Assembly (NCBI GenBank): GCA_018105865.1
Contig: CM030840.1
Coordinates: forward strand, 6,888,006 to 6,952,005
DNA length: 64,000 bases
Origin: Metaphire vulgaris
Lineage: Eukaryota; Annelida; Clitellata; Crassiclitellata; Megascolecidae
Direction of reading: 5' to 3'
The notes beneath the pieces are model-generated. The model was not told where the DNA came from. It was given only the letters and a program-made list of their open reading frames with translations, and did no database searches. The translations under genes were made by a program, and so were the position numbers. Below are positions 21,238 through 36,000 of the stretch, piece by piece. Position 1 is the first letter of the stretch. Every line of letters starts with the position of its first letter.

Positions 21238-24200
21238 TAAGTGCGGTACTATTTTAAACATTTAATTTTAACATATATTCAAGTTTAAGCAAAACCAGAA
21301 TTTAGATTTCGACAGTAATAGTCATGTGTTAGTTGATTTGCTTAGTTGCTAGCAGCTTAACAAGACAAACAAGCGACATAAGATAGGCATATCTGCCATA
21401 ACATTGATAATTAATTTATATAATGTACTATTTATTTAAAATCAATTATATTTTTGAGGACAGAATGGATGGACAGGGAAGGCAATGCAAACGAATGTAC
21501 TTTCGTTTGAAATTCATCTTCAAAACGTAGCCTAAAAACTTCAGAAATCACCCAACGGCGTCATTATGACGTACTTCTAGTTCTAGTAGCACAATCGCAG
21601 AAAGATAAAGCATCGTTTCTGGAATGTAGTCGCTTGAAAATAGCTTTAAAATTGCAAATAAGTTCCTATTCAATCTTGCAATAAAGATGGTTTTATAGAT
21701 TAGAGAAAATAACGCCAGCTGAATAATTAATCGCTCGTTCTCGATATCCTTTGTGAAGACCAGTTTGCCTTTTTTTGTCTTCGCGTGATTATTCTCCTTG
21801 CTTTTGTCGCCGAAAATTCACGCTTTTCTTTCGGTGAGAAAGTCGGTGCAATGCAAAAGAGTTGCAGAATGCCTTTCGTTGCCTAATTTCCCTTGACAGC
21901 CACCGGACTCCCTCGGCAGACATTTACGCTCTCGCGGTCACCGGCCACGGTCTGTTGTGCAGCGATGAGATGTGAGTCTATTGTTGGCTTCACTTATCGG
22001 ACAGACGCTCAAGAATGTCTTCTTGTTTTCCTCGACAGATGGCGTTTGCCTTGCGTCAAGACACCAATCAACGCCTGAAGACCGCTTAACTAGATTATCT
22101 GCAGCGGGCAATTATGCTCAGGGACGTCACTTGGGAGTGCAGGGGCCGTTGCCGCCCCTCATTTTTAGAGGAAAATTTTTTCGTGAGTTTTTGTGTTTTT
22201 AAAAATCGATTGATTTTAAAATTGCATTACACTATATACTGTGTACTGTACTGTACATTACACTATGTTGCATTATGCACTATGTACTGTAGTATCGTAT
22301 GTAGCATGTACTATGGACAAAAACCAATTTGCATACTGCATAGGTATTTTTTAAAATACTGCCTGCGTTGCAGTCGAAAGTCTTACCCTCTGGAAAACAA
22401 TGAAATGACGGCTCTGATTATGCTGCGTTCATATTTCCATAATTTTGAATGCTTCTAATATGATCGCAAAGAGCGTTGTCATGCAAAGTCTTTATACTGA
22501 AGCCAAAGTTTGGCTTTCCTGATTATAGAATCCAGTTTTTGTTACAAAGTCATCGTCTCTTCACCCGCACCCGTTCATCTGTCTCAGTTTTATTGTTAGA
22601 AGAGTAAGAAGCTGTTAGCACGTTAGCCTGAGAGGTCAGTCTCTTGATTCTGATCTTAGAGTCTGGTTCCTTGAAATCTTTCCAAGAGCTAAATTGAAAG
22701 AGTAGAAGGCCGATTTATGCAAATCTATGGAAATGGGTGGCTACTCAAATTACCGCTGTGCTGTATATTAGCATTTAAACAGTGTTAAGAACGATCACAT
22801 GTAAATGATCTTGATCAAAGATCAAGATAATTAGAGGGAAATTGATCTAAGATCAAGATTAAAGATCACTAGAGTATAAATGATCTAAGATCAGGATCTC
22901 TTTACAAGTGATCTAAGATCAAAGATCATACAAATATATTTATTATATCATGTATCATGTATGATAATGAAACAAATGTGCACTGTACGATGCATGTAAA
23001 CTAAATAATAAATAGCAAAGGCCAAAGGACCAATGATGGAACCTTGTGGTATTCTGTATTCAGCGAGACAGCGACTGTACTAACCTTGAGGTGTCGGAGA
23101 AAATTGCTTGTTGAATGCAAGCCCCGGAAATTGTCTTGCTCACACAGTAACAGCAATCAGCTACAACTTTTTCTTTATCAATTTTATATATTTAAAAAAA
23201 TTTACCGTCTAAAATGCAAGGAATGCTTGCTTTTTCCGCCATTTTACTCAATACACGGAAACAATAACTACATAGATACATAAAATGCAAAGAATGTTTG
23301 ATTTTCCGCCATTTTTCTCAATACACGGAAACAACAATAACAACAGAGAATACATAATGGTTGGCAATAATTTCAATTTGGATTTGGTGCGCCATCGGCT
23401 GATGCCCTAGGTATTATGATAGTGGCGCCATAGAAGTTCATTGATTGATTGATTGATTGATTGACTTAGTTGGGAGAATACGTATAATTTGATCTTTGAT
23501 CTTCTGTTGATAATAAAGATCAAAATCACCGAAAAAGTGATTAAAAGTCAGAGTCAAAGATTACTATTAAAAAGTTATCCAGATCAAAAGTCAAAGATCA
23601 TGAATTGTGATCTTAGATCGTGATCTTAGGTCATTTGATCTAAGATCACTCCCAACACTGCATTTAAATGCGCTCTTATTTTAGAGATTCATTGCGAACT
23701 TGTCCTCGTTTTAATGGTCACTTTTCTGTCATTTTAGGATAATCTGATCAGTTAATAAAAAAATTAGGAAAATTCCTGTAATTTTTTAAGTTATTTCATA
23801 CTGAGTTATTCAGCCTTAGGCTTATGTATAGTCTCTCGAGAGGTTGGATGAACACAGCTTGGCTTTAAACTGAAGCCTTACGATATATGCATAGGTCGTA
23901 TTCATTGGACAATGGACATAGGCAGTGAAGGTTCCACGTGGGGGATTTAGTGGGGATGCATCCCCCACCGGACTTTGTTTTGCTTGTGAAACCTATTTTT
24001 CGGTAAAAGTCTAGAAAACTACGAGGAAAACAACTGAGGATGACCCTTTTTTGCTTGTCAAACAATTTTTAGGTAAAGTGTAGTAAAATTAGGGGTAAAA
24101 TCCCCTGTTGTCAGCCTTTTTCGGCAAAGTTTATTGATTTTTTCCTTCTATTTTCATCCCCTTCACCAACTTCCTATGCATTCATTTCATCCCCCATCAA

Positions 24201-24262
24201 GAAATCATGGAACCGCCACTGGACATAGGGCCGATATCACGAACGTCATCATCATCGTCATG

Positions 24263-24298
<36 letters not shown>

Positions 24299-27200
24299 CA
24301 TACGTGAAAAATTTGTACAGCGCCACAACAAGAAAATGCCAACTGATTATGGAGGTCAAAGATGGCCATGGGTCATTGCTCAAAGGTCAAATGGACCATC
24401 AATATTCGATGGATCAAATGGGTCAACGGGTCTTTACCCGACAACCATCAAGTGTTTAAGTCTACGGATGCAGTAAAGCGGCGCATGAAATTTTAAGGTC
24501 ACAACTTTGAAAAGATATAGATATTTAATTGCCAATTATCAATTGATCATTGGTCACGTGGGCCATAAGTCAAGGTCAAATGGGTCACATGGGTCATAAG
24601 TCAGGGTCACATGGGTCACATGGGTCATGGGTCAATTTGAGTGACCATTGCCGTCTCTGATGGAGGATTAGTATACTGACCCATTCATAACGGCAATTTC
24701 CGGCAGCCATATTTTGTCTGCCTTCAGAATTATGTCGTAGAGATTTCCAAACTTTTCTGGTGACCATGTTAAGCGATCGTCTGTCCACTCCTGAAATGCG
24801 AAAGCAAATTAAGTAAGAATCTAATGAATTTATATAGCGCTTAGTAGGTACCGTAGTGGCCGCTTATTCCTAGGCGCGTAGCCTACCGTTGAAATAGCCA
24901 ATGGCGGTTCCAAGAATTCTTGGTGGGGATGGAAAAAAAATTATAGAAAGTTGGTGGAGGAGCAAAGTTAAAAAAGAAATGAGAGAAAAATGTAATTCTT
25001 CTTAGTGTTTTGCCCAATAAATGTTAATAAACCTTACCGGAAAAGGCTGGCAAGCAAAAAACGTCATCCGCAGTATTTTTCAGTAGATTTTTTAGTAAAA
25101 TTACCGCAAAAATGGATTGACAAGCAAAAAAGGTCATCGTGCACCCGCAGTATTCGCGGTATTAAGTTCACCGAGTGTAAAAATTTAAAATTTGTTTAAA
25201 AGTTTACGAAAACTATGTTGACAAGCAAAAAAACTCAGGTGGGGAATGCATCCCCAGTCATCAACATGGCGGAACCGCCACTGGAAATAGCGATAGCCAG
25301 AGTTTAGTGGTCAGCCGAGCAAAGGTAATTATTTCCAGAGATCAGTCAGAGTGAGAGCGGAAAAGCAGCATGAGCAAAGAAACAGAAAGAGGCGCGTGCT
25401 TTAGCTGTCCAAAGCTGATAAAATTCATGCAGTGCCAACGGCAGTCGGACCTCAAACGACCACAGACGACATTACAAGCGGAGCATGTACAATCGTCATC
25501 ATCATCCGATCATCAAACCAGATGGAAACAGCAAATGTGTTAGATGTTGTTGTTAGATGTCGGGCACTCACTTACTTACTGATCTACAGTTCAACGATAC
25601 TTTGGCGCTTATATCTCTTTACTTTGTTGTGTGGATCTTTTAGTAGTTAGAAGTTCATTAAAATAAATGTATGTGTACACATAAACGTCGTATAATACAT
25701 AATTTATCTGTAAGCCCGATTCGGTCATTCTTCAAGAAAATGCCCATTTTACTCATAAATGTGTCTCGATTCTCTTTCATGTAACTTTTAGAAGGATCTT
25801 GCAATTTCAAACTCACATCAAGGGAATCCGTTAATAAAACACCACTATAAAACATGCATTTTTTCAAATCCAGCATAAACTCCGAGGACTTAAACGGTCT
25901 TAAACGGTGGTACATGCACCTATTAGGAAAGGTATTGTCAAGGTGTGTGAAAAGAAATCAAAGTTGACCGTAATGTTATTGCTAATTTTAATATTTAAGA
26001 AACAATAAACTCATATATAAAATACTCATATATAAAATGTAGATTTACATATATTAAAAATGTGATAATTGACAGAACTTTGACTTGTTCAAACAATAGC
26101 GCTTATCGGCTAACCGCGTTATGGTTAAAATTAGAATCGAGAATCAGGTCACGCGCACTGCGCATGCGTATGCAAATGTGGACAGTAAATGGCTGAATGC
26201 GAGCGGTATTTTAGAAAATACTAAATACTAAATTCATGCACTCGAGCCAACGTTCTAATTCAACAGAATTGACTTTAATATCACTACAACGAAATTTTGC
26301 TCCTGGAAAGTCAGATTCTGACAGCTTTATTGTTAAAAAAACGCGATGCTTGACGCCATGTAACCCTTCATGTTCACTGGCTGCTCGCTGTCCACATTTG
26401 CATAAACCTGCGCGCGCAGCCTTGACCTAATTATTGCCGATAAGCGCTATTGGGCCAGTAGTCTACACTTCTCAAAACATGAGATATGTCTATTGCTGTG
26501 CCTCGATTAAGTTTTCTGGATTTCAAAAAGTCAAATTTTTGAACGGTTGCCTTAACTTCGCGTTCATGTAGGCCTATGCAGTAATATGTTTATGTGAGAA
26601 TACAAGAACTCTCTTGCCGATAAATTTGACTGCCGAGAGATTTCTTATTTTCTCCTCGCGTATTTGATACGAGTATCTTCAGATGTTTAAAGTTTAAACA
26701 ACACAAATCTCTTGCTGCTGCAAATTCGAGATGTCATTATCTTTTACACGGGCGAAGGACTTTAAGCATGAAGAAGAGAGAAGAGTGGAAAACATGGAGT
26801 GTTCTGGAGTGTGATGGGTTCGATGTGACAGTGCTTAGATCGAAGGAGCGAGGCCTTAGAAGAAAGCTTACGAACCATGGCCAAGACCATCTAATCTCAC
26901 TGACCTGATCTATTCATTATGAAATGAAAAAGTGACCGGATACATTATTGTTAGTTTGGTTAGCGTTAATCGTCATCTTAGTAGCTCAGACTCACATGCA
27001 CAAATAAAAATAACTGTTTGTCTGCGTTTGTGAATGTTGAACAGGAGATCGTCTATACACAGCGAGTCGCCTGCAGCTGTTGGTGACTCGCCGTTTAGAC
27101 GAAATGTCCAGTACTGTCTGATGATGGTAGAACGGCCATTCGTCTGCATGACCCTGCATTTTCAAATGTTCACAGTTTCCAAAAATCCCAAGAACTGCTG

Positions 27201-27788
27201 TAATTCCTTCTCTTAGCGATATATGACGAGCGAAATCGCCACCTGTTGACTTTGAGCGCCTATTCATTCATTTCTCAGGCAGTGGCGGCTCCATGATTTG
27301 GCAAGTGGGGGGCGTAGGGGTGGCAACTTCTAATCATGGGGGCCAACCATTTGTTGTTTAATGTATGGAGCATTAAGTATAGGGTCCCAACTGGGGGGCC
27401 ACTGGGGGGCAGGCACTCAATAGGGGCACGGCCCCCTGGCCCCCCCCGGTGGAGCCGCCACTGTTCTCAGGTGTCATCAAATCGAAACATGACTGCTGAC
27501 TCAGTGCGCAGCCTCTTTCACGTTCCCTGCTCCTTTGTGCGCTTTTTCATGTTGCAAATCGTCCATGGAACACATGACGCACGCGTATGGTAGCGTTATA
27601 AGTAAAATAGTGATAAGATCAGCAGGAGAGTTGCTTGTTAGGGAAATACTGATCAGAATAAAGAATGAGCTTTGAACTCAATAGAAGAAATCTTAGACGC
27701 AAAGAAAGACTTACTGCTATTACGAGACCTGTGGTCGTCAGTACTTGACCCCGTTCCTCCTGTTTAACATCACATTCAAAATAATCAC

Positions 27789-27844
<56 letters not shown>

Positions 27845-30556
27845 AAAAGTTAAATCTGGAAAGATCAACTATTGATAAATAATTCTAATAAAATTATATG
27901 GTTTGCGTGGATAACTGTTATTATTATGCATGTTTATAGCAATAATTCTGATATATAAGATAGCATCAATCGACTCAATCTATAAAATTCACCTTTGTTT
28001 CAGAGATCAGAAACAATTGAAAATACAGACTACGAAGGATAAGCCAACTGGGCCTAGATTAAACAGTACTCTGTTCATTCGAGAATTAAATCGACAGAGG
28101 AATCTTTAAGATTTTCTTTAACATTGGACTTCTTATAACGTTTCTTTGCTCTTACTGTTTTGGTCACGTCACCGTTAATTTTATTTATTAGCGCGGCACC
28201 ATTAAAATAACTGAAAAAATTACCAAAATTTCAATTGATGTAGTAAGTCTAATTCTGAAAAAGTTCTTCAAAACGTTGAAAAACGCATCACACACACACC
28301 GAATCAATCGAAACTTTACTCTAATTCAAATAATGATCAAGAAATGGGATATCGGTTTATGGTAGGCCCCTAATGCAATAGAATAGGAAGCAAATTGTCA
28401 ATGATCGCTTTGCAACCGAAGAAAGTTCATTTTAATTTGTATTCCAATTAAAATGCCACAAGCGGTTATCGAGCAAGGCCGCCTGCTTTGAAAATTCTAA
28501 CTCTGTCGTTGCCACAGTGTAGCGCTTTTGTCGAAGCGTTTGCCTGTTGGTTGTAAAGCATTTTGATTACTTCGTACGACGGTCATACTCACCAGACCGT
28601 GTATCCTCAACAGCACGAAGTCAATGGAAACGTTGACCGTCCTGTCGGTGTCCATAACAGCTCTTGCGACAGGATCGTAGTCGGTGAAGAGATAAGCAAG
28701 CAGGCGCTCTTCATGCGAAGCGTTGCGAAAGCTGTACGTCGCTGTAGCCATAAAGCATCACATTGCCTGACTAAGTAGATAAATAGACAAGAAACACTAA
28801 AGCCCAATATGCTGTAAAACTATTGGTTTCCATGCCAGCGTGACACTTATAATAATAATAATGTGATTTTAAGTGGTTTAGGAGGCTAAGTAAGACTGTG
28901 TGAAAACCACTGATGTAACCATCTGCATTCAATAACCTAGTTTATCTAGATAGCCTTTGAATCCGTTCACTGTTTCAACTGTCACTCCCACCTCGTCCAA
29001 ACTGTTCCATTTGTCCACAACCCTTGCACTAAAAAAGTTTTTCTTTCTTGGACCAACCCTCTGCTTAAACAATTTGCACTTGTGGCCTCTTGTGCTGCTA
29101 TAGTGTGCCAATGTAAAGAATCGATCATATGGCACATCTACTTTCCCAGTCATTATTTTGTATGTTTCTATCAAATCCCTCTCTCTCTTCTCCTTTCTAA
29201 TGTTGTCAGTCCACAATATTGAAGTCTTTTTCAGCTTAAATTATGGCACCCATTGACCATCTTCGTTGCTCGTCTTTGCACTTTTCTAAAAGTTCTATAT
29301 CTTTTTCAAGAATGGATTCCAAGCCTGAACACAGTATTCCAGATGAGGCCTTACTAATGACTTATAAAGTTTAATGATTATCTCTTTGTCACGACTCACA
29401 ATTGTCCTTTTCACCATTCCCAACATTTGGTTTCCCTTTTTTGCTGCCTCCATGCATTGGTGAGATGGATTCATACTTCTATGGGTGATTATCCCCAAGT
29501 CTCTTTCTTTTTCTGTTGTGGTTAGAACCTTCCCCCCTAAAGAATATTCATTACCATTATTAGACTTCCCAACATGCATTACAGAACATTTATCAATATT
29601 GAAAAGCATCTGCCAGTCCACAGACCACTGAAACAATTTCCTTAGATCTTCTTGTAAAATTTTTGCATCATCCTCCGAGTCTATATTTCTGCATAACTTT
29701 GTGTCATCGGCAAACTTTGAAATTTTGGACAGTAATCCTTCATCGATATCATTTATATATATTAGAAAAAGTAATGGCCCAAGCACTGAGAGTGTGAGAG
29801 AAATAGATGGAGTAGCCTAGTAACGGTTTAGACTATAACAAACGGAATCTTTGTGAGCAGACAACAGTTGCAATAGCGATTTATTCAAATTCAATTCGAA
29901 TTCAGCAAATATCGACTCACTTAGGTCACAATGGTCAAAAGCGAATGCGTAGAACACGAACAAATTGAAGAATATGCTGTGACCGGTAGCTATAAGGTAA
30001 CTTCCACGAGTGTAAAGTCAAATAGGCCGTCTCTTATGCTATTAAAAGCCTAATCATTTGTGTACAGTGTTCGTTTTAGGTCTCACTTCTGTACTATTTC
30101 CCTCGATCGTCCAATTGTAAACAGTTTCAAAAACTGCTGCAGAATTTAGTTCTTAAGGTTTGATGAACTATTTAATAGCATGATTTATACTTAATGATTC
30201 GTTAATGGTCGATTGACTCGTCTGTAGACAAAAGCATTGGCGTAAACTTGATTGAAAAAGTGGAACCCAACCCCCATGCTTTCACCCTACCCAATGGTAA
30301 CCTCTCAAAAAGTGAGGGGCGGGGAGCTCGAGTCTAGAGGCCCAACAGAAGTCTACGTTTATGGAGAGAAGCCATCAAAGGCCAATTGATCTCTCGGTTC
30401 GGTTGTTCAGTGCGTCTTTAATCGATTCTTCTATATATGCGCGATGTCAAATTCTTCGTCTACAGTCGTGACAGAGTCGAACGCATCGGATCGTCATGAT
30501 CCTCGTTGCACTCTGAGTGGCATTCGGTCTCTGCATTTCCTGCATCAAATCTCTCG

Positions 30557-30587
<31 letters not shown>

Positions 30588-32769
30588 CAAGAGCCGCCCC
30601 TGTTGTCTTGTTCTGTGCCATGCGAGATTCGTGTCACGAAACGCGTGCGCTTCTCGTAAATATTCATCAGATGCGACAGAAATCAGAGGCAGTCGCTGCG
30701 GAGGGTGAGACGGAAGAACAGACAGGAAACAGAGGCATCAGACGTTCTGGGGGGATTGGGGTGGGGGAGTTGATGGGGGAGAAGAACGTGACGGAAAAGG
30801 GAAACCGTTTCAAATGCACGTTTGTTCCGGAGGGAGGGGTAGATGAAATCTAGGAGAAAGCGTCCACTAAAGGTGATCGAATTTCATAGACAGGTGTGCT
30901 TGGAAGAATTAATGAATTAATTTAAAGAATTAATGTCGAGTGCCTCAATATGGTCGTGAAAATGTCTTTTCTTAGGGCGCATATGAAGAGATCCCATATC
31001 CTTAATACTACAGGCTGTACAGATGCGGTCGTCTTATGCAGTGGCGTAGCCAGCTTATACAAAGTGGGATTGTTAACTGGAGGCACTAATCAACTGAAAA
31101 CCAGCGGGGGCCGCGGCCGACCCCACTGCACCCCTCCTTCAACGAAAAAGTCAACGGATTTACATAATTTGTGTTGGTCATATTTTGTTGAAATGGGGTT
31201 GTTTGAACAACCCAATTAACAGCCCCGTGGCTGCGCCACTGGTCTCATGCGTTTGTGCCTCTTATCTGGTGTTAGTATATTATAACTGAATTAGGTAAAT
31301 GTAAATAAATGTCTTCATTCTACGCTACACAGCGGGGAACTTTTGTTCGTTTTCACAGTTTGATATCTGTAATAATTTACCGTCTATTCTAATAAATAAT
31401 AACAGAATAACATCTAACTGATTCAATAGATCAATTGAATCCTAGATTTCCATATGCTTTTTATCTTGATGTTCAGGAATTGATCTTGAACTTGATGATC
31501 TTTCCATCAACCGATTCCAAATGCATTTTAAACGGTCCTAGAAAAGTCTAATAAATGGTAGATTTTTTGCACTGACCCATGAGCGTACCTCGTGCGACAG
31601 AATCAGAGTGTATGCATAGGCCCAGGCAACATGCGAAATCGACTGGATAATCTCTCTGATAAGGTTTCGAAGCAACCGGTGTCCAGATTACACGATTACA
31701 TTTCTTGTAACTGGTAATATGAGCCACAGGCGATCCATTAAATCGGTAAATTGCAATCGAGAAACCCTCAAATTCACAATCCTACAATCCTAGAAATTAG
31801 CCACACACACCCGATTTTCCCGACACTCCCAAATTCACAATCCTAGAAATAACCCTGACTGCACTGATGTTTGTCTAAGACTGCAGTCTGGCCAACCAAC
31901 CAACCATCACGCGCAGATTATGCAGACATGACATTGGCTGTCGATTAGAAACACCTCGAGAGAAACAGAAATTATCATGAAAGCTGGAAGTGAATAATGC
32001 AAATTATTTGAAGTGGGGTAAAGATATCCAGTGGCGGTTCCACCATTTTGATGACTGGAGATGCATCTCCCCACCGAGGTTCCGGATGACCTTTTTTGCT
32101 TGTCAACCTATTTTCCGGTGTTTTTTTAATTAGTGAAAAATACTGCGAATAACCTTCTTGTTCACTTGTCGGCTTTTTTGGGAAGGTTTATTAACATTTA
32201 GAGGGCAAACCACTAACAATGGCCGTTTTTTCTCTCTTTTCTTTTTTCTTCTTCACTTTCCATCCCCCCACCAACTTCCTATAAATTTTTCATCCCTCCA
32301 CCAATAATTCCTGGAACCGCCACTGAATATAAACCTATAATGATTCTAGACGTTCTACGTGTTTTTCATTTATTCATACTCTGTTCTGAAGAACATCTCT
32401 GAGCAATAACTACTAATTGGTACCTTTTCTCGCCTCTTTAGTATTTGGAAGGCAATGCACATGTCTAAAAGTGATTCAAAATATCCGAGGAAAATATTTT
32501 GCCTTGTCTCTTCATTTCTCGAAGTTTTCTTCTTCTTGCACCTGTGTTACTGGCGTCTATGGTATAATATACGCATCTATTTCTTTGCCGCTTTTGACGG
32601 CGAATGGGCGAGCGCTTAATGCTTCGGTGTCTTCCAAACGGATGTTTTCGCTCTCTGTATATTTACGGCCTGGCTAGGCGTCGACTGAAGCACCTACTCC
32701 TAATGATCGCGAATTTTCCTCTGCCAAGGCGTCAACGCATACGCACGGCATTCGTTCTTCTGCATCGAG

Positions 32770-32809
<40 letters not shown>

Positions 32810-32985
32810 ATATGTTCGCTCGTCCCTTCGTTTGCAATCGACGCGCCATTATTAAAGACATGAAAGCATTTATAGGCGAGCAGGTGCTGAGCCATGATGG
32901 AGACGATTACGACTACGATGGCGATGATGGTGGTGGTGAGGTGGTGATGATGCTGATGCAGATGATGCTGGCGATGCTGGTGGTA

Positions 32986-33062
<77 letters not shown>

Positions 33063-36000
33063 TTTCCATTCTCCCTCTATTTAAAACATAAATATGCTGT
33101 ATTTTATAATCTGCTAAATGTAATGTTTCACTCCACAGGGTATTTCCATCTGTCAACTATCAGTCAGATTCTTCCGTGATAGTCTCGAAGATTCACGTGA
33201 CCTTTTGGTTAGAACGGATGTTTAATATCAGACAAGAATATAATTGATTCAATATATAAGTTTACTTCACCGATTAATTATATTATTATTAGGCCTACTA
33301 CTGCCAGGCCGTTATGAGTTACAGACATTGAAACATTAGAATAAAGTCAATAAACCACATAATTCAATTTTCACTAGAAAAAAGCACAATCTATGGGGTC
33401 TGAATTTCTGAAAGTGAAGCCTCCTTTTCGCCATTTTGTTGAATGATTTACGATTGTGACCATATTACCGTAAAACGTCTAATACGAGCTGTATCTCAAA
33501 CAATAGCCGTGTCTTTGATGAAAGCCGAAAGAGAGGTGGTCATCTGTTTTAATAGAAATGGGGGCTTATGTTAGAAATTCTACGGTAATTTCTATGGCTA
33601 CCGTAAAAAATCATTTAACAAAGATTGTGACAAATTGCCTTCAATTATTTTCCGCTGTCTTTGCCACAGACAACGATCAATAAATTCTATGGCACTCTAT
33701 GACGTTATAGACCGAAATTTCAGGACGTAAATTTCACAATAAAAATGTCACATTATCAAGAAAATATGCGATATTTTTATCTAATAAATGAATCAGTCGC
33801 AGTCTATTTCTTCACGTTGACTACTATAGATGACACAAACCGTGGTTTAAAGTGGCCTGTGACGCATTACTGCCTGTGTGAAAACCACTAGGGCGCTAAT
33901 GGGGGGCTTGAACCTCGCTCCGTCCAGCGCGTAACCCACTTTGTCATATTTCGCCCCACTGCAAGACATTTCACATATTGGCATACAGTATGACAGGTAG
34001 CCAGCCATTCGATTGCGTCAGCCAGGGTAAGTATATCATCACGGACTACATTAGACAAACTACTTTGACAAGCTACTTACAGTGTGTAAACAGTAATAAA
34101 TCTAATATTTTGTTGTGTCAAAATACCATTCAAATATAACTTTAGAAATTGATTCGAAAATGGCCAAGACAGTTTCTGCAAATACGTCGTCAATCTAGAA
34201 GCCGAAAAGTCTCTGTTAAACGAGGCATTTGGGAAAGAGAGGGTGTTGCCAGGAGACGCGTTTTTCATTTCCTACTCTTGTTATAAGAACCGACAGATCG
34301 CTCGACTATTTTCATTCGCTGGGCGTGTTTATATTTTCGAAGGACCTGAGAGAGAAATGTGTCAATACAAGTGTCGCATCCGACGCTTAGACATACTTCC
34401 ACATCAGCACATATTAGATGTACATTTCCTCTTATGTTCGAGAAGCCAGACGCAAATGGACTCGGCTGGAGCAGTACCGGCGCAGTTCCAAGCTACCGTC
34501 CGATAGAATCCGATTCAAGGTCCTGTGCAAAATGATCAGAGAATTAGTTAGTTGCCCAAGCCAAATACTCCCACTTGAAAGACTTCGTCACTGAAAATGC
34601 CAACAACCCCAAATCGCTATGGAAATGTCTAAACCGAATCCTGCATCGAAACTCGGCAGAGTATTTATTTGCCATCAGTTTCAGATGCAACATCCCTCGC
34701 CTTTGCATTTCTCAATTTCTTTGACGACAAAATGGCGAAAATCAGACATCAATTTTCTGAATCGCAATCAAGTGGGTTGCTATAATGTCTGATCGAATTG
34801 TTCTCTCACTAGACGCCTTTAAACCGGCAACTCTCGACGAAATTCGGTCTCTTGTCTTCTCCTCCTGTCCTAATAAGCAATGAGCATTCGCGTTGCATTT
34901 CCGACTCTTCCACACAAGAAAGGCTTCGATGTACTTGGTCACTGGTCAGCCAATGACAACTGTGATCAAGCTATCTCTGTCTGAAGGATCATTTCCTTCC
35001 TTTTATTTTCATGCTGTGGTCTGTTCTCTTCTAAGGAAAGCCTCCCTTGACGCCGACAAATACTTAAACACTGCAGGCCAATATCAAACTTGATCTTTAT
35101 ATCAAAGGCATCTGGAATCTGGAACGTATAGTCGCTCGAAGAATTGACGAACACTTATCCTCCAACTCGCTTTATCTCCTTCTACTGCCTGTCTACCGCA
35201 AGTTTCACTCAACACAAACTGCTCTCCTTACTAATCACAACAATATAATTATAACCTATAGAGGTCTATGGCAGGTGACCATGATGCATCTCGATTTCTC
35301 TGCTGCATTTGACACAGTTGACCACACTATAATCTTGCATTATCTAGAGCTGCGGTGGGAAAACTTCTTTCCCAAGAGCCGCATTAATTTCCTGCGCTGG
35401 GCTGGCTGAGGGCCACTCTATTCCCTGCTCTGGTTTACATTGCCAGATACAGTTAAAATAAAGAATTCCAAAATTACTTACAATACTAACACATTTTGGT
35501 ATTTGCAGTTATCTTTACTACAATGCATGGTAATTTCTATTGTTTTAAAATGAGATGCTTAGAGTTTATCACAATTTTCAACAATATTTTGGAAGTCCGG
35601 TACAAAATAACTGGTAAAAACTCTCATAACTTCCTGCAAATTTGAACTAGTAATCAAAAATCAATTTTTGTATGACCTATTAATTTTGTCAAACAAGAAA
35701 ACGTTAAGCGCCTGTTCACGAAAGTATGTGAAGCCAAACGCTAAGTACATTGTTGCAGAAAATTGTTTTAGGCTGGCAAATTTTTTCATCACAAACGTCT
35801 ATTGGTATTACAACTCATATTTATTTGATTATAGGGTAGAAGTAAACGACATTTTAAAATCACTTATTGAAATTTGCTCATACGTCCGCTATATGAAGTT
35901 GACGGGCAGTTGTGCGGTATCTTTTTTTCTCGAAAACGATAAACGAGATCATTGATCTGAATCGACAATACTTCGTCTCCATTAAATATATTTAATAGTA

